Shown here piece after piece: positions 1-8,776 of a stretch of 59,260 nt of DNA. Origin of the DNA: Bacteroidota bacterium (GTDB lineage Bacteria > Bacteroidota > Bacteroidia > NS11-12g > UBA955); contig VGFS01000011.1 of assembly GCA_016868785.1 (NCBI GenBank), positions 1-59,260 of the forward strand, in the 5' to 3' direction. Under the pieces are notes generated by a model that saw only the letters and a program-made list of their open reading frames with translations, was not told the DNA's origin and searched no databases. The first letter of the stretch is position 1; every line of letters starts with the position of its first letter. The position numbers and the translations under genes were made by a program.

Positions 1-1083
1 CTAGGAGAAACCAACCCCAACCTAAAATGTGAACAATGCGATCGCTATTGGGGCAACAACCAAGGCGTGGGTATTCGTCGTGCCCGCCTTATCATCTCAG
101 GACAAGTGCACCCCCGTGTTTACCTGTATTTCCAAACCGATGCCGCCAACGCTGTAGGTACCGGTATGCAGTACTTGCAAGTGCGCGACATGTATTTCGA
201 CTACGGACTAGACAAAAAAAATGAATTCCGTCTGCGTTTCGGACAAAGTAAAGTACCCTTTGGATTTGAAAACCTGCAAAGCAGTCAAAATCGCCTTCCG
301 CTCGACCGTGCAGACGCTACAAACTCTGCCGTATCCAACGAACGCGATATGGGACTGTTTTTCATGTGGGCCCCAACGAAAATGCGCACATTGTACGCAG
401 ACCTGATCAAAGAAAACCTCAAAGGCTCCGGCGATTACGGCTGTTTTGCCCTTGGATTCTACAACGGACAAGTGGCAAACAAACCCGAACTCAACAACAA
501 CAGACACATCGTGGCGCGCTTTTCATATCCCATCGCCATTGGCAATCAACTCATCGAACCCGGTATCGCAGCATACCAAGGTGTTTTTACCCTCGCATCA
601 GACCAACTTTCGAAAGGAGTGAAATACACCAAAGCCCCAACATTGATGAACAACCTACAGCCAGACGCCAGCTACCTCGATCAACGCGTAAATGCCCAAT
701 TCGTGCTCTATCCAAAGCCTTTTGGAATTCAAACTGAATACAATGTGGGTGTTGGACCTCAATTCAACCCAATTACCGACTCCATCGAAACCACCAAACT
801 TCAGGGCGGATACGCAACCTTCTCCTATAAAATGAATACCAAAGAAGGCAGCGTAATTCCTTTCGTGAGAATCCAAAAATACAGTGGCGGTAAAAAACAA
901 GAACTCGATGCCCGCAGCCACAAGATGCAAGAACTGGAAATCGGAACAGAATGGCAAATCAATAAGAATTTTGAATTGACAGCCATGTACACCAACTCTC
1001 ACCGTGAGTTTTTGGATTTAGCCAAGCAATCCAACGACCAAAAAGGTCGCTTGATCCGCATCCAAGTGCAATTGAACTTCTAA
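1..1083 (+). CDS. Outer-membrane porin, phosphate-selective porin O/P-like (5' truncated)
   Basis: The reading frame is open from base 1, so the N-terminus with its signal peptide lies outside the window; the GTG at 67 is internal. The visible 360 codons alternate polar and aromatic residues as in beta-strands, begin with a CEQC-containing segment followed by VGIRRARLIISG, and end in QVQLNF, a terminal Phe typical of BAM-assembled barrels. The VGIRRAR...HPRVYLYFQTD pattern and later strands resemble OprO/OprP-type porins, which are often annotated as phosphate-selective. Substrate cannot be inferred. Stop TAA is followed 18 nt later by an independently promoted aldo/keto reductase, so they need not be co-transcribed. 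Confidence 0.8.
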   Translation, partial: LGETNPNLKCEQCDRYWGNNQGVGIRRARLIISGQVHPRVYLYFQTDAANAVGTGMQYLQVRDMYFDYGLDKKNEFRLRFGQSKVPFGFENLQSSQNRLPLDRADATNSAVSNERDMGLFFMWAPTKMRTLYADLIKENLKGSGDYGCFALGFYNGQVANKPELNNNRHIVARFSYPIAIGNQLIEPGIAAYQGVFTLASDQLSKGVKYTKAPTLMNNLQPDASYLDQRVNAQFVLYPKPFGIQTEYNVGVGPQFNPITDSIETTKLQGGYATFSYKMNTKEGSVIPFVRIQKYSGGKKQELDARSHKMQELEIGTEWQINKNFELTAMYTNSHREFLDLAKQSNDQKGRLIRIQVQLNF

Positions 1084-1088
1084 TCGAG

Positions 1089-1096
1089 TAATTTCG
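1089..1096 (+). promoter_or_regulatory. Bacteroidota -7 box (TAATTTCG) for the aldo/keto reductase
   Basis: TAATTTCG matches TAnnTTTG with the TTCG variant seen at other starts here. It ends 5 nt before the ATG at 1102, which implies a leaderless mRNA. No clear -33 TTTG is visible. Confidence 0.5.
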
Positions 1097-1101
1097 CGGT
1101 C

Positions 1102-2085
1102 ATGGAATACCGCAGATTAGGAAAATCAGGATTACCCGTTTCTGAGCTCAGCTTTGGCTCTTGGATCACCTTCGGAAACCAAATCAACGATGGGGTTTCG
1201 GAGCGATTGATGGACATCGCCTATGAGGTAGGCGTCAACTTCTTCGACAATGCTGAAGTATATGCCGCCGGCGCCTCAGAAGTGGTGATGGGCCAAATCC
1301 TGAAAAAGAAAAACTGGTCCAGAGATTCCTACATCGTTAGCTCAAAAGTCTTCTTCGGCGCCGGCGCAAAAGTGCCCACCCAAAAAGGACTCCACCGCAA
1401 ACACATCATCGAAGCCTGCAACCAAGCCCTGCAACGCCTGCAAGTAGACTACCTCGATCTGTATTTCTGCCATCGCCCCGATAAACAAACCCCCATAGAA
1501 GAAACGGTTTGGAGCATGCACCAACTCATCCTCTCTGGCAAAATACTCTATTGGGGCACCTCCGAATGGAGCGCCCAAGAAATCATGGAAGCACATGCAG
1601 TTGCCCAACGCTACAACCTCATCGGTCCGGTGGTTGAACAACCCCAGTACAACATGTTGGTGCGCGACAAAGTAGAAGTGGAATACAGCCAAATTTATAA
1701 AACCGTAGGACTGGGAACCACCATCTGGAGTCCGCTTGCCAGTGGCTACCTCACCGGCAAATACCTCAACCAACCCCCTTCAGAAGCACGCCTCAACCGC
1801 GATGAATTGGGCTGGCTTGCCGAAAGATTGCTGCAAGAATCACACGCCGAAAAAGTGAAGAATCTCATGGCGCTGGCATCCGACCTGAATGTTTCCATGC
1901 CCCAATTGGGTGTGGCTTGGTGCCTCAAAAATCCCGATGTTAGCACCGTAATTCTCGGCGCCACCAAACCCGAACAATTGCAGGAAACCCTCACCGCTCC
2001 AAGCATCCTGCCCCTGCTCACTACAGAGGTAATGCAGCGCATCGAAGACATCCTGCAAAACAAACCCCAGCACCCGCAGTACTAA
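1102..2085 (+). CDS. Aldo/keto reductase, Kv-beta / YghZ-like
   Basis: A 327-aa cytosolic (alpha/beta)8 oxidoreductase that should use NADPH to reduce aldehydes or ketones. The AKR catalytic tetrad is visible: D49 and Y54 in FFDNAEVY, K82 in SSKVFF, and H124 in YFCHRPD. The start MEYRRLGKSGLPVSELSFG and the segment SEWSAQEIMEAHAVAQRYNL are characteristic of the potassium-channel beta-subunit/YghZ branch (AKR6/AKR14). No channel gene is adjacent, so a metabolic or detoxification role is likelier. Length is normal. It appears monocistronic, with its own -7 box 5 nt before ATG. Confidence 0.9.
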   Translation: MEYRRLGKSGLPVSELSFGSWITFGNQINDGVSERLMDIAYEVGVNFFDNAEVYAAGASEVVMGQILKKKNWSRDSYIVSSKVFFGAGAKVPTQKGLHRKHIIEACNQALQRLQVDYLDLYFCHRPDKQTPIEETVWSMHQLILSGKILYWGTSEWSAQEIMEAHAVAQRYNLIGPVVEQPQYNMLVRDKVEVEYSQIYKTVGLGTTIWSPLASGYLTGKYLNQPPSEARLNRDELGWLAERLLQESHAEKVKNLMALASDLNVSMPQLGVAWCLKNPDVSTVILGATKPEQLQETLTAPSILPLLTTEVMQRIEDILQNKPQHPQY

Positions 2086-2144
2086 TTCGCAGAAAAACAT
2101 AGACCAAGGCCATTTATGGCACAAGGTTTGCACATTTCGCGCGA

Positions 2145-4697
2145 ATGAAAAAGTCGGTCCTATCGCGATTTCTGCTACTCACCACTTGCCTGTTGGGCTT
2201 GGTAGAGCAGATGCATGCCGACCCCATCGCTGATGCCTTGAAACTGATCAGACAGTCAGCAAAATCATCGGTTAAAAAGCAAACATTCAAAAAAGTATCG
2301 CCCACCATGCCGGTGCAAGCCATCATGGCCTCTGCAATTCGCATCCAATTCCAAGAAGCGGCCCTCATCTTATCGAAAAGAACCTTTACCAAAGACAGCA
2401 CAAACCCCGCTTGGCATCACGCCATGGCCATGTTGCCCAACGAAAAAGAACCATTCTCTCCCATCCAATACGGGTATAGTGCGATGCGGTATTGGTCCAA
2501 ACCCCGCTTCGACAAAAAAGGAAACGCCATCACAGCCAAACAGTGGGAAAAGTACCAACAAAAATATCAGCTAACCTACCACAATACTGATACCCTGCTG
2601 TTCGATTTAACCACCCAATTTTGGAACGGAGAAAGCAATAGCACACTCATACAAGCCCGAAGAATCCTAATAGAATTGCAAGTCCAAGCACAGTGGCTCT
2701 CCGGGTACCAAGATCAAATTCAACAGCTGGAAGCGCTCCATTTTCAACAGTGGGCCGCCGAACAAAAAAATGGCATCGATACGGCCCTGAAAACGCCAAA
2801 ATTTGAGTCCATCGCCCTCAAAGCCTACCAAAAACGCATAGAAACCCAATTGGCCTTCATCGATCAACTCGAATTTGATTCGCTGATGCAAACACGGAAC
2901 ATTGCGGCTTTATCGGCCCTACGTCAACAGCTCCTGTCCATCAAAAAACCCAACGCCCAAACCAAAGCCATGATTCAACGGGCCGAGGACACCCTCGTTC
3001 AATGGGAGTTTGAACTGGCCACCGTGGAAGACCAAGAGCAGAGTTACCGTCGCTTCCTATCGCAATACCCCAAAGCGCCCCAAAAAGATCAGATCCTGCA
3101 ACGATTGGAAGGATTGGCCTTTGAACACGCCCAACAACTCAACACCGTGGAAGCCTATGAAGCCTTCCTCAAGTCGCAATTACCGCCGCCTTTGCAGCGT
3201 ACAGACCTCACCTTCAGGGCGCAGTTTCTGTTGCGTTCGCTCACGGTGAAGCCCATTCCCATCGCATACAATAAAGCCAAAGAGCCCTACAAAGAAGGAT
3301 TTTATTTTGCCGATTCATCCACCCTCCAACCCTGGATGGAAATGGATTATAAAATGGCCTACCCCTATGCCCTCAACCATTACCAAAACCATTTCGTTGA
3401 GAGCGGCGCTACCCTGATCCCTGGCTGTGCACTGGTCATGCGAACCGATACTTTTGGATTGATTGAATATAGCTACATCACCAAAGATGGCAAACCCTTC
3501 ACCAAAAATAACTACGAAACCGTTTTTCAATTTTCCAATACGATGGCCTTCGTGCAAAGAGGCGGTCGGTGGGGCATCCTAAACAACCGCGGGAAAGAAA
3601 TCCTTCCCTGTAAATTTGAAAACTTGCGCTACGATACAGCCGCCAAACGCGGTGCCCTGCAGTTGGGAAAAAAATGGGCCCTCTTCAACGAATCAGGCAA
3701 ATTAATTACCTCGCCCATTTTCGATGCCATCGGGTTTGAAACCTGGGAAAATGAACCCACCGAAGCCCCCGTTAAATTGTGGGTCAGAAACCGATGTGCA
3801 GCCAAAATCAACGACAATTGGGCCCTCATCGATACCCTTGGCACATCGCTCACGCCCTTTGCCTATGAAAGCATGGCCACGCTCCCTTTCGGACGGTTCA
3901 TGGGAAAAATCAACGACGGCTATTGCCTGTGGCGCGATACCATCCGCTGCAGCGCTCAATACTCAGAAGCCGTAGATTTTGGCAAACCCTATACCCTGGT
4001 GCAACAAAATGGATGGGGCATCATCGATACCCTTGGCAAAATTTTGGTACCCCCAATTTATGAAAAGTCGCTCCTGGTCGGCAGCACCATCGCCCTGCTG
4101 AAAAATAAAAAATGGAACTTTTACTACTCCAAAGGAGAATTTACCCTGCCCATCAAAGGAACCATCGACGATTTCAGACTCTACGGTGATGGGATGGTTT
4201 ATGCCCGACAAAAGAAAAATTGGATCCTTTATCACGCCTTTACCAAAACGGTGCGAAAAGTAAAAAGCTTAGACCTGCAGCAACTCACCGATACCCTGTT
4301 GTTGGAGCCCATCGGCAGTTATTGGTTTATCACCCATGCCAATGGCAAAGTATTACTCAAGGATACATTGATGTCTTTGTCGCGCATCAACGACCACGAA
4401 TGGTTTGCCACCAGACCCGATGGAATGGGTGGATCAGCAGTGGGATTGCTGTGCTTGCCCTCGATGCAGTGGAGTTTAAAACCGCAGTATCAAGAAATTA
4501 TATTGTCGCAAAAACCTTCTCAATACATGGTAAAACAGAAAGACCGATGGGGAGTGGTGAACAATTTTGGCGAAGTCATAGTACCCATAGTTTATGACGC
4601 AATCACCGATACCGAGTTCCCGGGTTATTGGTATGCCCTCAAAGGAGAACGAACCCTCTGGATTGATGCCTCGGGCCGAGAATTAAGCCAGCCCTAA
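2145..4697 (+). CDS. WG-repeat (KWG) exported protein
   Basis: An 850-aa protein with a signal peptide (MKKSVLSRFLLLTTCLLG, likely cleavage after MHA near residue 25). Residues about 30-370 are helical and TPR-like. The C-terminal half carries WG repeats: RWGILNNRGKEILP near 470, KWALFNESGKLITSP near 508, NWALIDTLGTSLTP near 557, GWGIIDTLGKILVPP near 622 and RWGVVNNFGEVIVP near 801, with degenerate copies between. The family forms beta-rich surface or periplasmic repeats of unknown function. An imperfect box ACATTTCG at 2132-2139 ends 5 nt before ATG. A perfect 12-bp terminator follows 65 nt after the stop. Confidence 0.85.
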   Translation: MKKSVLSRFLLLTTCLLGLVEQMHADPIADALKLIRQSAKSSVKKQTFKKVSPTMPVQAIMASAIRIQFQEAALILSKRTFTKDSTNPAWHHAMAMLPNEKEPFSPIQYGYSAMRYWSKPRFDKKGNAITAKQWEKYQQKYQLTYHNTDTLLFDLTTQFWNGESNSTLIQARRILIELQVQAQWLSGYQDQIQQLEALHFQQWAAEQKNGIDTALKTPKFESIALKAYQKRIETQLAFIDQLEFDSLMQTRNIAALSALRQQLLSIKKPNAQTKAMIQRAEDTLVQWEFELATVEDQEQSYRRFLSQYPKAPQKDQILQRLEGLAFEHAQQLNTVEAYEAFLKSQLPPPLQRTDLTFRAQFLLRSLTVKPIPIAYNKAKEPYKEGFYFADSSTLQPWMEMDYKMAYPYALNHYQNHFVESGATLIPGCALVMRTDTFGLIEYSYITKDGKPFTKNNYETVFQFSNTMAFVQRGGRWGILNNRGKEILPCKFENLRYDTAAKRGALQLGKKWALFNESGKLITSPIFDAIGFETWENEPTEAPVKLWVRNRCAAKINDNWALIDTLGTSLTPFAYESMATLPFGRFMGKINDGYCLWRDTIRCSAQYSEAVDFGKPYTLVQQNGWGIIDTLGKILVPPIYEKSLLVGSTIALLKNKKWNFYYSKGEFTLPIKGTIDDFRLYGDGMVYARQKKNWILYHAFTKTVRKVKSLDLQQLTDTLLLEPIGSYWFITHANGKVLLKDTLMSLSRINDHEWFATRPDGMGGSAVGLLCLPSMQWSLKPQYQEIILSQKPSQYMVKQKDRWGVVNNFGEVIVPIVYDAITDTEFPGYWYALKGERTLWIDASGRELSQP

Positions 4698-4762
4698 CCC
4701 TTGTTGTGTAAACATTCGTTGAATTCACAACATTCACCGTTGGTTAGTTGTCCGATATTTTC

Positions 4763-4791
4763 AAAGGGGCGGCCATTTTGGCCGCCCCTTT
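4763..4791 (+). terminator. Rho-independent-type hairpin after the WG-repeat gene
   Basis: A perfect 12-bp stem, AAAGGGGCGGCC (4763-4774) with GGCCGCCCCTTT (4780-4791), and an ATTTT loop. The A/T ends of the stem supply the U-rich 3' side. It lies 65 nt after the WG-gene stop and only 4 nt before the tRNA promoter box. Confidence 0.8.
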
Positions 4792-4795
4792 GCCT

Positions 4796-4803
4796 TATCT
4801 TTG
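4796..4803 (+). promoter_or_regulatory. -7 box (TATCTTTG) for tRNA-Arg
   Basis: TATCTTTG is an exact TAnnTTTG match. A start 4-5 nt downstream would give a leader of about 23 nt to be trimmed by RNase P. The -33 region falls inside the preceding terminator stem. Confidence 0.6.
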
Positions 4804-4830
4804 CACCCCAATAATCTCAGTTCTTTGCAT

Positions 4831-4902
4831 GGTCCCGTAGTAGAATGGATACTACGAAAGTCTCCGGAACTTTAGATCCGCGTTCGATTCGCGGCGGGAC
4901 CA
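4831..4902 (+). tRNA. tRNA-Arg (anticodon CCG)
   Basis: A full cloverleaf can be drawn. Acceptor GGTCCCG (4831-4837) pairs with CGGGACC (4895-4901) and the discriminator is A4902. D-stem GTAG/CTAC is 4840-4843 with 4852-4855. Anticodon stem AAAGT/ACTTT is 4857-4861 with 4869-4873. The loop CTCCGGA gives anticodon CCG at 4864-4866, which reads CGG (Arg). T-stem CCGCG/CGCGG encloses TTCGATT. The 3' CCA is not encoded. It is a single tRNA with no neighbouring tRNAs. Confidence 0.95.
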
Positions 4903-4923
4903 CAAAAAATCAACCTCATCAAC

Positions 4924-4931
4924 TATCTTCG
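4924..4931 (+). promoter_or_regulatory. -7 box (TATCTTCG) for the MscS-type channel
   Basis: TATCTTCG ends 5 nt before the ATG at 4937. This is the same spacing as at several other starts in the window and implies a leaderless transcript. Confidence 0.55.
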
Positions 4932-4936
4932 CGTTC

Positions 4937-6205
4937 ATGAGTTATCAAGCGCGATTTTCACAATGGTTGATGCACTGGCTCAGCGAAACGGGCGTCAGTG
5001 CCGAATCATGCTACTACCTGCACCTAATCGTGCTAGCCATTGCCCTGATTTTGGTCGTTGCTATCATCGATTACATCTCTCGTAACTTCATCCTTAACCT
5101 GGTTGCCCGTTACGCCAAACGAAGCAACAACCCCTACGATGATATCTTGGTGGAAATGCGGGTCTTCAAACACCTTGCCCACGTAATTCCCGCCTTGGTC
5201 GCCAAAGAAGGACTCACCTTCGTTTTTCAAGATTTCGCCTCCCTCATTTCTCCCCTCCACAAACTGGTGGATACCTACATCGTTGTTGCCATCATTTTCT
5301 TCGTTCAAGCCGTTCTCAGAGCCGCCAAAACCCTTCTGCTGAACTCAGAAGATTTCAAAGACAAACCCATTGGATCTTATACCCAATTGCTCAATATTAT
5401 CAATTACTGCGTGGGTATTTTGTTCATTATCAGCAATTTAACAGACAAGCCCCTGTGGACACTCCTCACCGCCTTTGGTGCCCTTTCTGCACTGGTCATT
5501 TTGACTTTTCGCGATACGATTCTTGGTCTCGTGGCCTCTATCCAAATATCCGGCAACGATATCGTACGAATCGACGATTGGATTGAAGTGCCTAAATATG
5601 GCGCCGATGGCAATGTATCTGAGATAAACCTCACCACCATCAAAGTCAAAAACTGGGACAACACCGTCACCACCATCCCTACCTACGTGCTCATCAATGA
5701 CTCCTTCAAAAACTGGAGAGGAATGGAAGAAAGCGAAGGTCGCAGAATGAAAAGAGCGGTGAACATCAAAATTTCTAGCATCAAATTCTGCACCCCAGAA
5801 ATGCTCGCCGATTACAAAAAAATCGACCTGATTCGAGAGTATGTCAACCGGAAAGAATCTGAAATCAACGACTACAATACCCAAAAAAACATCGATAAAT
5901 CAATCCTAGCGAACGGTCGAAACCTCACCAATATAGGGATTTTTAGAAAATACCTCAACCTCTACATTCAACAACACACCAAAGTCAATAAAAACCTAAC
6001 CATGATGGTGAGGCAATTGCCCCCAACAGACAAAGGCCTACCCCTAGAAATTTATTGCTTTACGCTCGACAAACAATGGGTAGACCATGAAACCATTGCT
6101 GCAGATATTTTCGATCACGTACTTGCCACCGTTCCCAGCTTCAACTTGGAAATTTTTGAAGGCCCCTCAGGCAAGGATTTGCATGCCATCGTGGGTGGAG
6201 GCTAA
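4937..6205 (+). CDS. Mechanosensitive channel, MscS family, YbdG/MscM type
   Basis: A 422-aa inner-membrane protein that should release solutes on hypo-osmotic shock. Hydrophobic segments lie near residues 25-50, 108-130, 150-170 and 173-200. The pore helix and beta-domain follow: LTFRDTILGLVASIQISGND, then RIDDWIEVPKYGADGNVSEI and TTIKVKNWDNTVTTIPTYV. The stretch SFKNWRGMEESEGRRMKRAV is diagnostic of the YbdG branch rather than MscS proper. The C-terminal cytosolic domain is complete. It is probably monocistronic: a tRNA lies upstream and the next gene has its own box 12 nt after this stop. Confidence 0.92.
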   Translation: MSYQARFSQWLMHWLSETGVSAESCYYLHLIVLAIALILVVAIIDYISRNFILNLVARYAKRSNNPYDDILVEMRVFKHLAHVIPALVAKEGLTFVFQDFASLISPLHKLVDTYIVVAIIFFVQAVLRAAKTLLLNSEDFKDKPIGSYTQLLNIINYCVGILFIISNLTDKPLWTLLTAFGALSALVILTFRDTILGLVASIQISGNDIVRIDDWIEVPKYGADGNVSEINLTTIKVKNWDNTVTTIPTYVLINDSFKNWRGMEESEGRRMKRAVNIKISSIKFCTPEMLADYKKIDLIREYVNRKESEINDYNTQKNIDKSILANGRNLTNIGIFRKYLNLYIQQHTKVNKNLTMMVRQLPPTDKGLPLEIYCFTLDKQWVDHETIAADIFDHVLATVPSFNLEIFEGPSGKDLHAIVGGG

Positions 6206-6217
6206 CAGGGAAATTCG

Positions 6218-6225
6218 TATCTTTG
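6218..6225 (+). promoter_or_regulatory. -7 box (TATCTTTG) for the S41 peptidase
   Basis: An exact TAnnTTTG match ending 4 nt before ATG 6230 (spacer GTAC). It lies in the 24-nt gap after the MscS stop. Confidence 0.6.
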
Positions 6226-6229
6226 GTAC

Positions 6230-7855
6230 ATGGTGATTCGCGTACCAAAATGGTTGCTGCTGTGTATTTCTGCGCTCCTGCTGAGCCAAGGAAACAAAGT
6301 CATCGACAACCTCTTTGAATATTCTAAAAACATCGAAATTTTTACCGCCCTCTACAAAGAGCTGGGTACAACCTACGTAGACGAAATTGAACCCGGGCAA
6401 CTCATGAAAACAGGCATCGATGCGATACTCAAATCCCTGGACCCCTACACCAATTTCTTCTCCGAATACCAAGCCGAAGAAGCACTGATGGAGCGACAAG
6501 GTCAATATGGCGGCGTTGGTTGCCATATTACCCTGCGCAATCACTACCCCACCGTTGATCATATTGAGGAAGGATATGCCTTTGACATCGCCGATGTGCG
6601 TCTGGGCGATCAAATAACCCACATCAATGGACTAGACCTCAAAGACAAATCCACGGATCAACTGCTCACACTGGTGAGAGGTGCACCCAACACCCGTTTT
6701 CAATTAACACTCGTCAGAAATGGGAAATCCCTCGAAAAAACCATTACCCGAATGGCCATCAAAATGGCCTCAGTTTCATACAGCGGCCTCTACCAAGGCA
6801 ACATCGCCTACGTAAAACTGGAAGAATTCGACCAAAATGCCTGCGATGAAATTGAAAGTTCACTGAAGAAAATGATGGAGAAAACCACCCTGCAAGGTGT
6901 CATCCTCGACCTCAGAGACAATGGAGGTGGACTACTCGCAGAAGCCGTCAAAATAGTGGGCCTCTTTGTGGGTGAAAACAAATCCGTGGTTACCCTGAAA
7001 GGACAAAATGTTACCGGCCCAAAAAATTGGTTTACCCCCAACAAAGCCCTGCTGCCCAACACCCCCCTGGTGGTTTTAATCAATGAACACTCGGCCTCGG
7101 CCTCGGAAGTGGTGAGTGGCAGCCTGCAAGACATGGACAGGGCCGTGGTGATGGGACAAACAAGCTTTGGAAAAGGTTTGGTTCAGAATTATGTGAGCCT
7201 ACCCTACCGAACCCAAATGAAATTAACCACAGCCAAATACTATACGCCCAGCGGTCGATGTATACAAAGACTCAATTATCATGAGCAGGGTGCGGATGGA
7301 CAAGCAACCGCTCTATCCCAAGAGAAAAAGAGGGCCTTTACCACCCAAAATGGTCGCAAAGTATTCGAAGGGGGTGGTATCGATCCAGACAAATACCTCG
7401 ACCCCTACCAAGGGCTATCCATCTATAAATGGTTGGAGAAAGAACTCGTACTTTTCGATTGGGCCAATGAACAATATAATGCCAAGCCCGACACCCTGTT
7501 TTCACCCGTTACCGATGCGCAATATTCCCAATTCATCACCTTTGCCATCCAAAAAAGCCAAGCCCTCATGCAAGCCAAATGGCAAAAAGCCGTGGCTTCA
7601 ATCAACTCAGACACCACGTTTATTAAAAAAACCGGCGGATTTCAACTCAATCAAAGTCAATTGCAAAACAACCTGAGGACAGAATTGACCCTACACAAAA
7701 GCAGCCTCGTTCAAGTGCTCAACAAAGAGTTGATGATGAGAAAGTTGAAAAAATCTGACTTCTTTAAAACGTGGCTAGAATACGATCCTGAAACAAAAGA
7801 GGCCGCTGCCATGTTGTTCAACACAGCAAACTACCAAAAGTTATTAAAACCCTAA
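6230..7855 (+). CDS. C-terminal processing peptidase, S41 family (CtpA/Prc-like)
   Basis: A 541-aa serine protease with an uncleaved or signal-like N-terminus (KWLLLCISALLLS), expected in the periplasm. Order: N-terminal region with SLDPYTNFFS (69-78), PDZ domain about 90-175, then the S41 core. The Ser/Lys dyad is visible: S290 in EHSASASEVVSGSLQD and K315 in TSFGKGLVQ, with the family's 25-residue spacing. The RDNGGG motif (229-234) is also present. A C-terminal extension of about 150 residues follows the core. These enzymes trim or degrade envelope proteins from the C-terminus. The start is supported by the box 4 nt upstream. Confidence 0.92.
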   Translation: MVIRVPKWLLLCISALLLSQGNKVIDNLFEYSKNIEIFTALYKELGTTYVDEIEPGQLMKTGIDAILKSLDPYTNFFSEYQAEEALMERQGQYGGVGCHITLRNHYPTVDHIEEGYAFDIADVRLGDQITHINGLDLKDKSTDQLLTLVRGAPNTRFQLTLVRNGKSLEKTITRMAIKMASVSYSGLYQGNIAYVKLEEFDQNACDEIESSLKKMMEKTTLQGVILDLRDNGGGLLAEAVKIVGLFVGENKSVVTLKGQNVTGPKNWFTPNKALLPNTPLVVLINEHSASASEVVSGSLQDMDRAVVMGQTSFGKGLVQNYVSLPYRTQMKLTTAKYYTPSGRCIQRLNYHEQGADGQATALSQEKKRAFTTQNGRKVFEGGGIDPDKYLDPYQGLSIYKWLEKELVLFDWANEQYNAKPDTLFSPVTDAQYSQFITFAIQKSQALMQAKWQKAVASINSDTTFIKKTGGFQLNQSQLQNNLRTELTLHKSSLVQVLNKELMMRKLKKSDFFKTWLEYDPETKEAAAMLFNTANYQKLLKP

Positions 7856-7924
7856 CAATCAACACCGTATCGATTCTATCATCTTCTCCGATATTCCTAC
7901 CCTACTTTTAGTCGTACACTTTCC

Positions 7925-8776
7925 ATGAGCACCGAAACCCTCACCACCCTAATTTGGCCCTTCCTTTTGCTCTTGGTTTGTGGCTCCATGGGGGGATTTT
8001 TGGCAGGATTGCTGGGAGTTGGAGGGGGTATGCTTTTCATTCCGGTCATCAATGAATACCTGTCTGGGCACAACCTAACATCAGACGAAATTGTAAAATA
8101 TACCCTGGCGAACTCCATAGCACTGGTTTTTATGTCGGGCGTTTCCGGCATTTTCAGGCAGCATAAAATGGGGACATGGGATCTGAAGCAAAGTTTGATG
8201 ATTGGAATACCCGGTGCCTTGAGTTCTCTGCTGATGTCAATGGCCATCGAACAAGGAGATTGGTACAGCAAACCCCGATTTCAAACCGTTTTTTTGGGAT
8301 TTTTACTGCTGAGTATCGGCAACATGATTTGGGGCAAATCGCAAGTGACCGAAAATTCACCCCAAATCCAAACCAATACAACCGCTCAAATCTTGCCCCC
8401 AATGGTTGGTATAATCGCGGGCTGCGTGGTTTCACTCAGTGGACTCGGCGGAGGCATCATCATGGTGCCCCTTTTTCGCATGATCTTGAAAAAGCCCATG
8501 CACCAAGCCACTTCACTCTCGCTAAGTATCGTACCCATTCTCTCCATAACATCGTTGATACAATATGCCATCCATGGTCCAGTAAACTCCATCAACCCCA
8601 TGCAACAAGGTTACCTGCTCGGCATTCTGCTGTTGCCGATGATGTTGGGGGTATTATTTTTCTCATCTTTCGGACAGAAAACAGCACCCCGCGTGCCCGT
8701 TCTTTGGCTCCGCGTTATATTTGCAGTACTTTCCATTATCATCCTGATTAAAACCCTTTTAGAAATCATCGAATGA
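7925..8776 (+). CDS. TauE/SafE family sulfite/anion exporter
   Basis: A 283-aa inner-membrane permease. The Gly-rich first helix AGLLGVGGGMLFIPVI (about 35-50) and its internal repeat SLSGLGGGIIMVPLF (about 170-185) are the two TauE half-repeats. About eight hydrophobic segments are visible. The family moves small anionic or sulfur compounds, but the substrate here cannot be deduced. The stop overlaps the next start (ATGA at 8773-8776), so it is translationally coupled to the M28 peptidase and heads a five-gene unit running to 13803. Confidence 0.85.
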   Translation: MSTETLTTLIWPFLLLLVCGSMGGFLAGLLGVGGGMLFIPVINEYLSGHNLTSDEIVKYTLANSIALVFMSGVSGIFRQHKMGTWDLKQSLMIGIPGALSSLLMSMAIEQGDWYSKPRFQTVFLGFLLLSIGNMIWGKSQVTENSPQIQTNTTAQILPPMVGIIAGCVVSLSGLGGGIIMVPLFRMILKKPMHQATSLSLSIVPILSITSLIQYAIHGPVNSINPMQQGYLLGILLLPMMLGVLFFSSFGQKTAPRVPVLWLRVIFAVLSIIILIKTLLEIIE

